Positions 49,352 through 60,492 of a DNA stretch of 64,000 nucleotides are shown here, piece after piece; the stretch's first letter is position 1; each line of letters starts with the position of its first letter. The DNA comes from Anaeramoeba ignava. Its lineage: Eukaryota > Metamonada > Anaeramoebidae. The position numbers were made by a program, and so were the translations under genes. The stretch spans positions 248,001 to 312,000 of the forward strand of contig JAPDFW010000065.1 in the NCBI GenBank assembly GCA_028826165.1, read 5' to 3'. Below the pieces are notes generated by a model. The model was not told the origin of the DNA. It was given only the letters and a program-made list of their open reading frames with translations, and searched no databases.

Positions 49352-49440
49352 TTTTTTAATAAAGAAATTAATTGAAAAATTGAAAAAATGAAAAAATTAA
49401 AAAATTAAAAAAAATTTTAAAAATGATTTGGAAAATATTT
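49352..49440 (-). promoter_or_regulatory. COPA 5' flank
   Basis: On the gene strand there is TTTTTTCATTTTTTCAATTTTTCAA-type sequence about 20-45 bases before the ATG, with A/T runs beyond. Candidate initiator region. Confidence 0.35.
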
Positions 49441-52400
49441 TATAAACAATTTATAAATAAACTATAAATCAAAATAGATTAAAATTTAAATTAAAATAAA
49501 ATTAAAATAAAATTAACAAAATATTTAATAATATTAATTTATATATTAATTATAAAATATTAATAAAATTATATTTAAAAACAATTTATAAATAAACTAT
49601 AAATCAAAATAGATTAAAATTTAAATTAAATTGAAATTAAAATAAAATTAACAAAATATTTAATAATAATAATTTATATATTAATTATAAAATATTAATA
49701 AAATTATATTTAAAAACAATTTATAAATAAACTATAAATCAAAAATAGATTAAAATTTAAATTAAAAATAAAATTAAAATTAAAATTAACAAAATATTTA
49801 ATAATATTAATTTATATATTAATTATAAAATATTTATAAAATTATATTTAAAAACAATTTATAAATAAACAATTATAAATCAAAATAGATTAAAATTTAA
49901 ATTAAAATGAAATTAAAAATAAAATTAACAAAATATTTAATAATATTAATTTATATATTAATTATAAAATATTAATAAAATTATATTTAAAAACAATTTA
50001 TAAATAAATTATAAATCAAAATAGATTAAAATTTAATTTAAAATAAAAATAAAATAAAATTAACAAAATATTTAATAATATTAATTTAATATATTAATTA
50101 TAAAATATTTATAAAATTATATTTAAAAACAATTTATAAATAAACTATAAATCAAAATAGATTAAAATTTAAATTAAAATAAAATTAAAATAAAATTAAT
50201 AAAATATTTAATAATATTAATTTATATATTAATTATAAAATATTTATAAAATTATATTTATAAACAATTTATAAATAAATAATAAATCAAAATAGATTAA
50301 AATTTAAATCAAATTGAAAATTAAAATAAAATTAATAAAATATTTAATAATATTAATTTATATATTAATTATAAAATATTTATAAAATTATATTTATAAA
50401 CAATTTATAAATAAACTATAAATCAAAATAGATTAAAATTTAATCAAAATTAAATTAAAATAAAATTAATAAAATATTTAATAATAATAATTTATATATT
50501 AATTATAAAATATTTAATAAAATTATATTTATAAACAATTTATAAATAAACTATAAATCAAAATAGATTAAAATTTAAATTAAAATGAAATTAAAATAAA
50601 ATTAACAAAATATTTAATAATATTAATTTATATATTAATTATAAAATATTTATAAAATTATATTTATAAACAATTTATAAATAAACTATAAATCAAAATA
50701 GATTAAAATTTAAATTAAAATTAAATTAAAATAAAATTAATAAAATATTTAATAATATTAATTTATATATTAATTATAAAATATTTATAAAATTATATTT
50801 ATAAACAATTTATAAATAAATTATAAATCAAAATAGATTAAAATTTAAATTAAAATAAAATTAAAATAAAATTAACATAAAATATTTAATAATATTAATT
50901 TATATATTAATTATAAAATATTTATAAAATTATATTTATAAACAATTTATAAATAAATTATAAATCAAAATAGATTAAAATTTAAATTAAAATTAAATTA
51001 AAATAAAATTAACAAAATATTTAATAATATTAATTTATATATTAATTATAAAATATTTATAAAATTATATTTATAAACAATTTATAAATAAACTATAAAT
51101 CAAAATAGATTAAAATTTAAATTAAAAATGAAATTAAAATAAAATTAATAAAATATTTAATAATATTAATTTATATATTAATTATAAAATATTTATAAAA
51201 TTATATTTAAAAACAATTTATAAATAAACTATAAATCAAAATAGATTAAAATTTAAATTAAAATTAAATTAAAATAAAATTAACAAAAATATTTAATAAT
51301 ATTAATTTATATATTAATTATAAAATATTTATAAAATTATATTTAAAAACAATTTATAAATAAATTATAAATCAAAATAGATTAAAATTTAAATTAAAAA
51401 TAAAATTAAAATAAAATTAACATAATATTTAATAAATTTTAATTTATATATTAATTATAAAATATTTATAAAATTAAATTTATAAAAACAATTTATAAAT
51501 AAATAATAAATCAAAAATAGATTAAAATTTAAATTAAAAATGAAATTAAAATTAAATTAATAAAATATTTAATAATATTAATTTATATATTAATTATAAA
51601 ATATTAATAAAATTATATTTAAAAACAATTTATAAATAAACTATAAATCAAAATAGATTAAAATTTAAATTAAAATTGAAATTAAAATAAAATTAACAAA
51701 ATATTTAATAACAATAATTTATATATTAATTATAAAATATTTATAAAATTATATTTATAAACAATTTATAAATAAATTATAAATCAAAATAGATTAAAAA
51801 TTTAAATTAAAATAAAATTAAAATAAAATTAATAAAATATTTAATAATATTAATTTATATATTAATTATAAAATATTAATAAAATTATATTTATAAACAA
51901 TTTATAAATAAATAATAAATCAAAATAGATTAAAATTTAAATCAAAAATGAAATTAAAAATAAAATTAACAAAAATATTTAATAATATTAATTTATATAT
52001 TAATTATAAAATATTTATAAAATTATATTTAAAAACAATTTATAAATAAACTATAAATCAAAAATAAATTTAAATTAAAATTAAATTAAATAAAAATTAA
52101 TAAAATATTTAATAATATTAATTTATATATTAATTATAAAATATTTATAAAATTAAATTTATAAACAATTCATAAATAAATTATAAATCAAAATAGATTA
52201 AAATTTAATTAAAATGAAATTAAAATAAAATTAATAAAATATTTAATAATATTAATTTATATATTAATTATAAAATATTTATAAAATTAAATTTATAAAC
52301 AATTCATAAATAAATTATAAATCAAAATAGATTAAAATTTAATTAAAATGAAATTAAAATAAAATTAATAAAATATTTAATAATATTAATTTTATATATT

Positions 52401-53020
52401 AATTATAAAATATTTATAAAATTATATTTATAAACAATTTATAAATAAACTATAAATCAAAATAGATTAAAAAATTTAATTAAAATGAAATTAAAATAAA
52501 ATTAACAAAATATTTAATAATATAAATATAAATATAATTATAAATATTTATAAACAATTTATAAATAAATATAAATCAAAATAGATTAAAAATTTAATTA
52601 AAATGAAATTAAAATAAAATTAATAAAATATTTAATAAATAATTAATATATAAATATAAAATAATAATAAAATTAAATTTATAAACAATTCATAAATAAA
52701 TTATAAATCAAAATAGATTAAAATTTAATTAAAATAAAATTAAAATAAAATTAACAAAATATTTAATAATATTAATTTATATATTAATTATAAAATATTT
52801 ATAAAATTATATTTAAAAACAATTTATAAATAAATTATAAATTAAAATAGATTAAAATTTAAATTAAATTAAAAATAAATTAAAATTAACAAAATATTTA
52901 ATAATAATAATTTATATATTAATTATAAAATATTAATAAAATTATATTTATAAACAATTTATAAATAAACTATAAATCAAAATAGATTAAAATTTTAATT
53001 AAAATTGAAAATTAAGAAAA
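49441..53020 (+). repeat. 135-bp AT satellite, 27 copies
   Basis: The marker CAAAATAGATTAAAA (with small variants) recurs 27 times from 49470 to 52979, with a mean spacing of 135 bp. Each unit also has TTTATATATTAATTATAAAA and AACAATTTATAAATAAA. Copies are highly similar, with indels mostly in A runs. The array fills the whole space between COPA and the EMAP-like gene and has no coding potential. Confidence 0.95.
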
Positions 53021-53072
53021 AAAAAAATTTTTAATAATCATTTTTTTCCTCATAAAAAAAGCAAAAAAAAAA
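53021..53072 (+). promoter_or_regulatory. 5' flank of the EMAP-like gene
   Basis: A single AATCATTTTTTTCCTC element sits about 35 bases before the ATG, directly after the satellite. Candidate initiator. Confidence 0.3.
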
Positions 53073-56000
53073 ATGTCTAAAAACAAAGGCAAAAGAGAAA
53101 AAATAGGAGCAGCTCGATTAACAAGCGTAGAATTTCCAATTCCAACAAAATTTGAAGAAGAAATCAAAAAAAACAAAGGAGAAAAACCAGAAGAGAGTCT
53201 TGAGTTAGAACATATTTATGGATATCGTGGTCGAGATTGCTCAGCAAATGTGCGTTATGTAGATGATAACAACATTCTTTACTACGCAGCTGCTGTTCCA
53301 ATCGTGAATAATAAGATTGAAAACACACAAAAATTTTTCACTTCGCATGATGATGATGTTGTTTCAATGGATTTTCATCCTTCTAAAAGAATTGTAGCAA
53401 CAAGTCAAGTTGGAAAACATCCTAAAATTTGTGGTAAGTTGTTTTTAAAAAATATAAATATAAATATAAATATAAATATAAATATAAATATAAATATAAA
53501 TATAAATATAAATATAAATATAAATATAAAATATAAATATAAAAATATAAATAAAATATAAATATAAATATAAAACATAAAATAAATAAAAATATAAATA
53601 TAAATATAAATATAAATATAAATATAAAAAATATAAATATAAATATAAATATAAATATAAATATAAATATAAATATAAATATAAATATAAATATAAATAT
53701 AAATATAAATATAAATATAAATATAAATATAAATATAAATATAAATATAAATATAAATATAAATATAAATATAAATATAAATTTATAAATATAAATATAA
53801 ATTTAATATAAAATATAAATATAAATATAAATATAAAATATAAAATATAAATATAAATATAAATATAAATATAAATATAAATATAAATATAAATATAAAT
53901 ATAAATAAATATAAATATAAAATAAATATAAAATATAAATATAAATATAAATATAAATATAAATATAAATATAAATATAAATATAAATATAAATATAAAT
54001 ATAAATATAAATATAAATATAAATATAAATATAAATATAAATATAAATATAATAAATATAAATATAAATATAAATATAAATATAAATATAAATATAAATA
54101 TAAATATAAATATAAATATAAATATAAATACAAATATAAATATAAATATAAATATAAATATAAAAATAAATATTAATATAATTTTAAATATAAATAAGTT
54201 TGGAATGTTGATACACAAGAATGTTTGTCAGAATTTACAGATTCAACTTTAGATGGAGGAATTACAGCATTAGCATTTTCACCAAGTGGAGAACTTTTAG
54301 TAGCAATTGGAATAATGGAAAATTCAGTTGTTCTTTTTGATTGGGAATTCAAAAGAGCACTTCTTTATGGAAAAACAGGAGGAGATCGAATTATTGGATG
54401 CACTTTTTCAAGCGTAGAAGAAAGTGAATTTGTTACTTATGGAGTTAATCATGTTAGATTTTGGACAATTACTGAAGAAAAACTTGTTTCTAAAAAAGCT
54501 ATTTTTGGTAAAGATGCAAAAATTCAAAGACAAAATTGTATCGCAGAAATCTCAGATCCAAAATCTAATACAAATCTTTTTGCTACTGGTACTGTTTCTG
54601 GTGATATTTATGTTTGGAAAAATTCACAATGTCATAAAATCATTCCCATTGCTCCAAAATTATGTAAAAATTCACTTCCTTCAAAAAAAGAACAAAAAGA
54701 ACAAAAAGAAAAAACAAATGAAGATGAAAAAGAAAAAGAACAAATGAAGATGAAAAAGAAAAGACAAATGAAGATGAAAAAGAAAAGACAAATGAAGATG
54801 AAAAAGAAAAGACAAATGAAGATGAACAACAAAAAGATGAAAAAGATGAAAAAGAGCAAAAATCAACTGAAAAGAAAAAAACAACAAAAAAACCAACTGA
54901 CAAAAAACCAACAACAAAACCAACAACAAAGCCAACAACAAAACCAACAACAAAACCAACAACAAAAACAACAACAAAACCAACAACAAAACCAACAACA
55001 AAACCAACAACAAAACCAACAACAAAACCAACAACAAAACCAACAACAAAACCAACAACAAAACCAACAACAAAACCAACAACAAAACCAACAACAAAGC
55101 CAACAACAAAACCAACAACAAAACCAACAACAAAACCAACAACAAAACCAACAACAAAACCAACAACAAAACCAACAACAAAACCAACAACAAAACCAAT
55201 TAAAACAACACCAACAAAAACAACATCAACAAACAAGAAACCAACAACAAAACCAACAGATAAAAAACCAATTAAAACAACATCAACAAACAAGAAACCA
55301 ACAGATAAAAAACCAATTAAAACAACATCAACAACTAAGAAACCAACAGATAAAAAACCTAATAAATCAGGACTTTCTTTAAGAGATCGATTAAATCCCG
55401 ACGCAAAAAAAACACCAACAAAACAACAACAACAACAAAAACAAAAACAAAAACAACAACAGCAAAAAAAACAAAAGCAAATGACGGAGTTTGCGAAGTA
55501 ACTTGCATAGCAAACTCACAAGATGGAAAAAGAATTCTGATTGGAAACAAAAGAGGAGAAATTTTCCTTTTGAAAGATATATTCAAAAAACAGACATCAT
55601 TGATTCAATTGAAATCACGAGGAAGAAACCTACGATCCATTTCATTTTCCTCTGACGAAACACATGCAATCTGCGCAAGTATGGATGGGAAAATATTTGA
55701 AATTGAATTGAATGAAGAAAATATAAACGAACCTAATATTATTGTGGAATCGCATTCTTCAGACGGAATGGCTGAACTTTGGGGACTGGGAATGTTCTAT
55801 TCGGAACATAAATTCATCACAACAGGAGATGATAAGAAACTTATGCTTGGAAATTGTGACAAAAGAGAAATCATTTTAACAAAAAAACTGAAGCAAAAAT
55901 CGAGGAGTGTTGCAATCTCGCCAGACGAAACTCTGATTGCAATAGGGTTTTATGACGGATCAATTGAGCTTCGAGATGCCACAACTTTGGAGGTTCTTGA

Positions 56001-56589
56001 TTCCCAGAAAATTCGTGAAGAAGATATTTCGGTTTCCAAATTTTCGCCTGATGGAAAAATTCTTGGATTTGGATCGCACGATAATTTTATTGATTTATAT
56101 CAAATTGACGAATCCAAAAAACTGAACTTGTACACCACTTGCAAGGGCCATTCATCTTATATAATCGATTTTGATTTCTCAAAAGACTCAAAGTATATTC
56201 AATCCGTTTCTGGAGATTATGAAGTTTTATATTGGAGTGCGAAAAGTGGGAAAAGATATACTTCGCCTTCAAAGCTCAAGGACGTTGAATGGCAGACTTG
56301 GACGCTTATTCTTGGTTTCCCCGTTCATGGCATTTGGGAACCTGATATGGATGGTACTGATATTAATACTGTCGACAGAAATCCTCAAGAAGATCTTCTT
56401 GCTACTTGCAATGATTTTGGAAAAGTTTCTCTTTTTAATTATCCTGTTGTTAATAAAGATGCTAAGAAGAAAAAGTATTCAGGTCATAGTTCTCATGTTA
56501 CTAAATGCAGGTTTTCTTTTGATGGTAATTATTTATTAACAACTGGTGGAATGGATGGTTCGATTTTTCAATGGAAAGTTTTGAAATGA
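53073..56589 (+). CDS. EMAP-like (EML) HELP-WD40 microtubule-associated protein
   Basis: Exon 1 (53073-53433) and exon 2 (54199-56589) flank a 765-nt intron (GTAAGT...TAAG, phase 1). About 916 residues result after two corrections. The HELP motif [19 protein letters not shown] is followed by WD blades: [52 protein letters not shown] and, at the C-terminus, [21 protein letters not shown]. EMLs bind microtubules. A linker of about 270 residues interrupts the propeller: KTNEDEKE repeats, then about 24 Pro-Thr-Thr-Lys repeats, then KKPTDKKP units. Correcting a 2-nt excess at about 54735 and a missing A at about 55420 keeps one frame through the linker into [20 protein letters not shown]. The uncorrected frame reads as Gln/Asn runs and stops. 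Confidence 0.88.
53440..54190 (+). repeat. ATAAAT hexamer array filling the EMAP-like intron
   Basis: About 120 near-perfect AAATAT/ATAAAT hexamers lie between donor and acceptor. The long frames on either strand (IFIF, LYLY, NINI) are low-complexity artefacts. Confidence 0.95.
54905..55200 (+). repeat. 12-bp coding repeat (Pro-Thr-Thr-Lys)
   Basis: About 24 tandem copies of CCAACAACAAAA. In the frame consistent with both flanking WD parts they encode PTTK. In the other frames they encode QQQN, or VGFV on the minus strand. Confidence 0.9.
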
Positions 56590-57235
56590 TTTGTTATTTC
56601 TATTCCAAAATTAATTTACAAATTCATTTACAAATTTATTTACAAATTTATTTACAAATTCATTTACAAATTCATTTACAAATTCATTTACAAATTCATT
56701 TACAAATTTAATTTACAAATTCATTTACAATTCAATTTACAAATTTATTTACAAATTCATTTACAATTTAATTTACAAATTCATTTACAAATTCATTTAC
56801 AAATTCATTTACAAATTTATTTACAAATTCATTTACAAATTCATTTACAAATTTATTTACAAATTTATTTACAAATTTATTTACAAATTTATTTACAATT
56901 TTATTTACAATTTTATTTACAATTTAATTTATAATTTTATTTACAATTTAATTTACAATTTAATTTATAATTTAATTTACAATTTAATTTATAATTTTAT
57001 TTATAATTTAATTTATAATTTAATTTACAATTTAATTTACAATTTTATTTACAATTTAATTTATAATTTAATTTATAATTTATTTTACAATTTTATTTAT
57101 AATTTTATTTACAATTCATTTACAATTTAATTTACAATTTAATTTACAATTTAATTTATAATTTAATTTACAATTTAATTTATAATTTAATTTATTTACA
57201 AATTCATTTACAAATTCATTTACAAAATTTTAATT
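56590..57235 (+). repeat. 12-bp intergenic repeat (ATTTACAAATTC)
   Basis: About 50 units of ATTTACAAATTC, degrading to ATTTACAATTTA and ATTTATAATTTA toward the right, start directly after the EMAP-like stop. No gene is seen in it. Confidence 0.9.
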
Positions 57236-57573
57236 TGAATTTTTAATTCAAAATTTTCTTTTTAAAAACAAACAAAAATTTACAAATTCAAAAATTTTTT
57301 ATTTTTATTTTTCATTTTTACAATTTAATTTAAATTTATTTTAAATTTTTTAATTTAACAAAAATTTAATTAACAAAAATTATAATTTTATTTAATTTAA
57401 TTTCAATTTAATTTGAATTTTTTTCTCTTTTTTAATTCAAAGTTTTTTTTTAAAAACAAACAAAAATTTATCAAAAATTTTTCATTTTTTATTTCAATTT
57501 TTTAAAAAATCAAAAATTTTAAATCTTTTTATTAACAAAAATTATTAACAAAAATTAAAATTAAACTTAAATC
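57236..57573 (+). promoter_or_regulatory. 5' flank of the ubiquitin hydrolase gene
   Basis: AT-rich, with two diverged copies of a TTAATTCAAAATTTTCTTTTTAA-like stretch near 57243 and 57431. TTTTTCATTTTT elements lie near 57308 and 57478. No open frame is seen. Confidence 0.3.
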
Positions 57574-60250
57574 ATGAACGAAGAAAAGAAAGAAAATCAA
57601 AATCAAAATCAAAATCAAAATCAAAATGAAAATCAAAATCAAAAAGAAAATAAAAACGAAGAAAAGAAAGAAAATCAAAATCAAAATCAAAATGAAAATG
57701 AAAATGAAAATCTAAATCAAAATGAAAATCAGAAAGAAAATGAAAATCAAAATGAAAATGAAAATGAAAATGAAAATCAGAAAGAAAATCAAAATGAAAA
57801 TCAAAATCAAAATCAAAATGAAAATCAAAATCAAAACCAAAAAGAAAATCAAAATCAAAATCAAAAAGAAAATCAAAATCAAAATCAAAATCAAAATCAA
57901 ATTGAAAATCAAAATGAAAATGAAAATCTAAATGAAAATGAAAATCAGAAAGAAAATCAAAATGAAAATCAAAATCAAAATCAAAATGAAAATGAAAATG
58001 AAAATCAAAATCAAAATGAAAATCAAAATGAAAATGAAAATCAAAATCAAAATCAAAATCAAAATCAAAATGAAAATGAAAATAAAAATCAAAATGAAAA
58101 TGAAATTGAAATTCAGAAAGAAAATAAAAATCAAAATGAAAACCAAATAAATATTCCTCCATCAAAAAGAAAGATTGATGAAAGCCTTTATAGTACAACA
58201 GCAATTGCTCAAAAAATCAATGATTTCCAAACAAAATCCATAAGATCAGGGGTTAATGGACTTCATAATCTTGGAAACACATGCTTTTTCAATTCAATTT
58301 GTCAATGTTTAAGCCAATTAGTTGAATTAAGAGATTTTTTCCTAAAAGAAAGAGTAAAAAAAGGAGAAGGAGGTTTATATCAATCATTAAGAATATTTTA
58401 TATTTATATGTGGAAGAAATATGATAAAGAATCTTTTTCACCAAGTATTGTTTTAAAACAAATCACAAGTTATTATAGAAAATTCGGTAGTTATCAACAA
58501 CAAGATTCTCATGAATTACTTCGTTGTCTTTTAGATACTGTTCATGAAGAAGAATTGGGTAGATTGAAGAAACATAATTTACTTATAGAAGAAGTAAATC
58601 AAAATCAAAAAGAAAATCAAAAAGAAAATCAAAACAAAAATCAAAAAGAGAATCAAAACAAAAATCAAAAAGAAAATCAAAAAGAAAATCAAAACAAAAA
58701 CCAAAAAGAAAATCAAAAAGAAAATCAAAACAAAAACCAAAAAGAAAAAAGAACAAAAAGAAAATCAAAACAAAAATCAAAACAAAAATCAAAACAAAAA
58801 TCAAAACAAAAATCAAAACAAAAATCAAAACAAAAATCAAAACAAAAATCAAAAAGAAAATCAAAAAGAAAATCAAAAAAAATCAAAAAGAAACAAAAAG
58901 AAAATCAAAAAGAAAATCAAAACAAAAATCAAAAAGAAAATCAAAAAGAAAATCAAAAAGAAAATCAAAAAGAAAATCAAAAAGAAAATCAAAACAAAAA
59001 CCAAAAAGAGAATGAAAAAGAAAAATCAAATAAATCAAAAAATAAAAAGCCAAAAAAACCTAGACCTCATTTGAATTCTCCTAAAAATACAATTATTGAA
59101 GAATTTTTTAGAGGAACAATTTCAAGTAATGTTAAATGTGATACTTGTCATCAAGTTTCAACTATTTATGAACATTTTTTTGATATTCATGTTGCTATTG
59201 CTGGATCAAAAGATTTAAAAAATAAAAATAAAAAGAAAAATGAAATAGTTGAAGATAGTATTGATAAAAAATTAAAAGGAAAAGATAATACAAAGAAAAG
59301 TAGTTTTTTTTCAAGAATATTTAGAAGGAAGAAAAAGGAAACAAAGAGTTATGATAATTTATCACAATTTTCTACAAAGGAAGATAATAAAGATGAAAAA
59401 GATAATAAAGATAAAGATAATAAAGATAATAAAGATAATAAAGATAATAAAGATAAAAAAGATAAAGATAAAAAAGATGAAAAAGATAATAAAGATAATA
59501 AAGATAATAAAGATAATAAAGATAATAAAGATAAAAAAGATAAAAAGATAAAAAGATAAAAAAGATAATAAAGATAATAAAGATAATAAAGATAATAAAG
59601 ATAATAAAGATAAAGATAAAGATAAAGATAAAGATAAAGATAAAGATAAAGATAATAAAGATAAAAAAGAAAAAGATAAAGAAAAAGATAAAGATAAAGA
59701 TAAAGAAAAAGATAAAGATAAAGATAAAGATAATGAAATTCAAGAATCTCCAAAACTTACAGATGCTTCATTAATTTCATCTCTTCAATACTATTTCCAA
59801 CCTGATATTTTGGATGGAAATAATAAATATTATTGTCAATTTTGCAACAAAAAGGATCAAACGAATAAAAAGAAAAAAGATAAAAAGAAAAAAATTTATA
59901 GAAAAGCAACAAAACAATTCCAACTTGAAAAATTACCACCAATATTAGTAATTGCATTAAAAAGATTTACACAAACAGGAGGAGGAAGACTTAGAAAAAA
60001 TGGTACATACGTTGAATTTCCAGAAATTCTTGATATGTCTCAATTCTTTTTGAATTCAACAACTCCTCAAAAATATGAATTAACTGGTGTTTCTGTTCAT
60101 GGAGGTGGAATGGGTGGTGGTCATTATATCGCTTATACAAGAACTTCGGATAATGATTGGTATTATTTTAGTGATTCTTCTTTTCATCGAGTTTCAAAAG
60201 AAAGTGTTCTTAAATCTCAAGCTTATGTTCTTTTTTACAGAAAACAGTAA
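57574..60250 (+). CDS. Ubiquitin carboxyl-terminal hydrolase (USP family), frameshifted in a DNK tract
   Basis: A single exon of about 892 residues once two missing As in runs at about 59546-59556 are allowed for. The Cys box [20 protein letters not shown] has the catalytic Cys near residue 237 (codon 58282-58284). The [13 protein letters not shown] box, CDTC and CQFC zinc-ribbon halves, and the His box [10 protein letters not shown] (His codon 60122-60124) with [16 protein letters not shown] complete the USP fold. The layout resembles USP16/USP45, but the ZnF-UBP domain is absent. Three low-complexity inserts are present: an N-terminal NQNEN tract (to about residue 190), an NQKE/KQKSK tract within the fold, and a DNK/DKD tract between the two CxxC pairs. 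It removes ubiquitin from proteins; substrates are unknown. Confidence 0.92.
57592..58150 (+). repeat. CAAAAT/GAAAAT hexamer tract, USP N-terminus
   Basis: Coding hexamers give NQ, NE and KE pairs for about 185 residues before the catalytic domain. It is the same hexamer as in the BEACH gene. Confidence 0.9.
58596..59030 (+). repeat. AATCAAAAAGAA tract inside the USP catalytic domain
   Basis: 12-mer-based coding repeats (NQKE, KQKS when shifted) between the QQDSHELL box and the first CxxC. Near 58750 the repeat slips phase, so the peptide changes from NQKE to KQKSKQKS and returns to NQKE near 58900. This suggests paired compensating indels. Confidence 0.85.
59385..59745 (+). repeat. GATAATAAA / GATAAA tract in the USP gene
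   Basis: Codes DNK and DK repeats between the two zinc-ribbon halves. The frame is lost at about 59546-59556, where A5 occurs in place of A6 twice. Confidence 0.9.
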
Positions 60251-60492
60251 AAAAAGCAAAAAAAAAAAAATAATTCTTACTTTTTTTGAATTTGGAACGT
60301 TTTTTTTCTCTTTTAATTTTTATCTAAAAAAAAAATTAAAATAAAATTAAAAATTAAAAAGTAAATAATTTTATTGTAAAAAAAAAAAGAAACAGAAAAA
60401 AATTATTATAAAAATTGTTTTTAGTTTTGAAAAATTGTTCAATTTGATTTTCTTTCCAAAAAAAAACAAAGGAAAAAAAGAATTAAATTCCT
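60251..60492. other. Convergent intergenic region
   Basis: 242 bases between the ends of the USP gene (plus) and the kinase gene (minus). Only A and T runs are seen; no repeat unit or hairpin that I can support. Confidence 0.6.

Noticed and set aside
53445..54218. 257-residue IFIF/LYLY frame, apparently hydrophobic
   Set aside because: It is the reverse strand of the ATAAAT intron array in the EMAP-like gene; not a membrane protein.
54640..55293. VVGFVVGF repeat protein on the minus strand
   Set aside because: It is the reverse strand of the PTTK coding repeat and lies wholly within the EMAP-like exon.
8090..60250. Programmed ribosomal frameshifting as a general mechanism
   Set aside because: The shift sites share no slippery sequence or fixed direction, and they occur at ordinary homopolymers. 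Sequence error or mutation is simpler.
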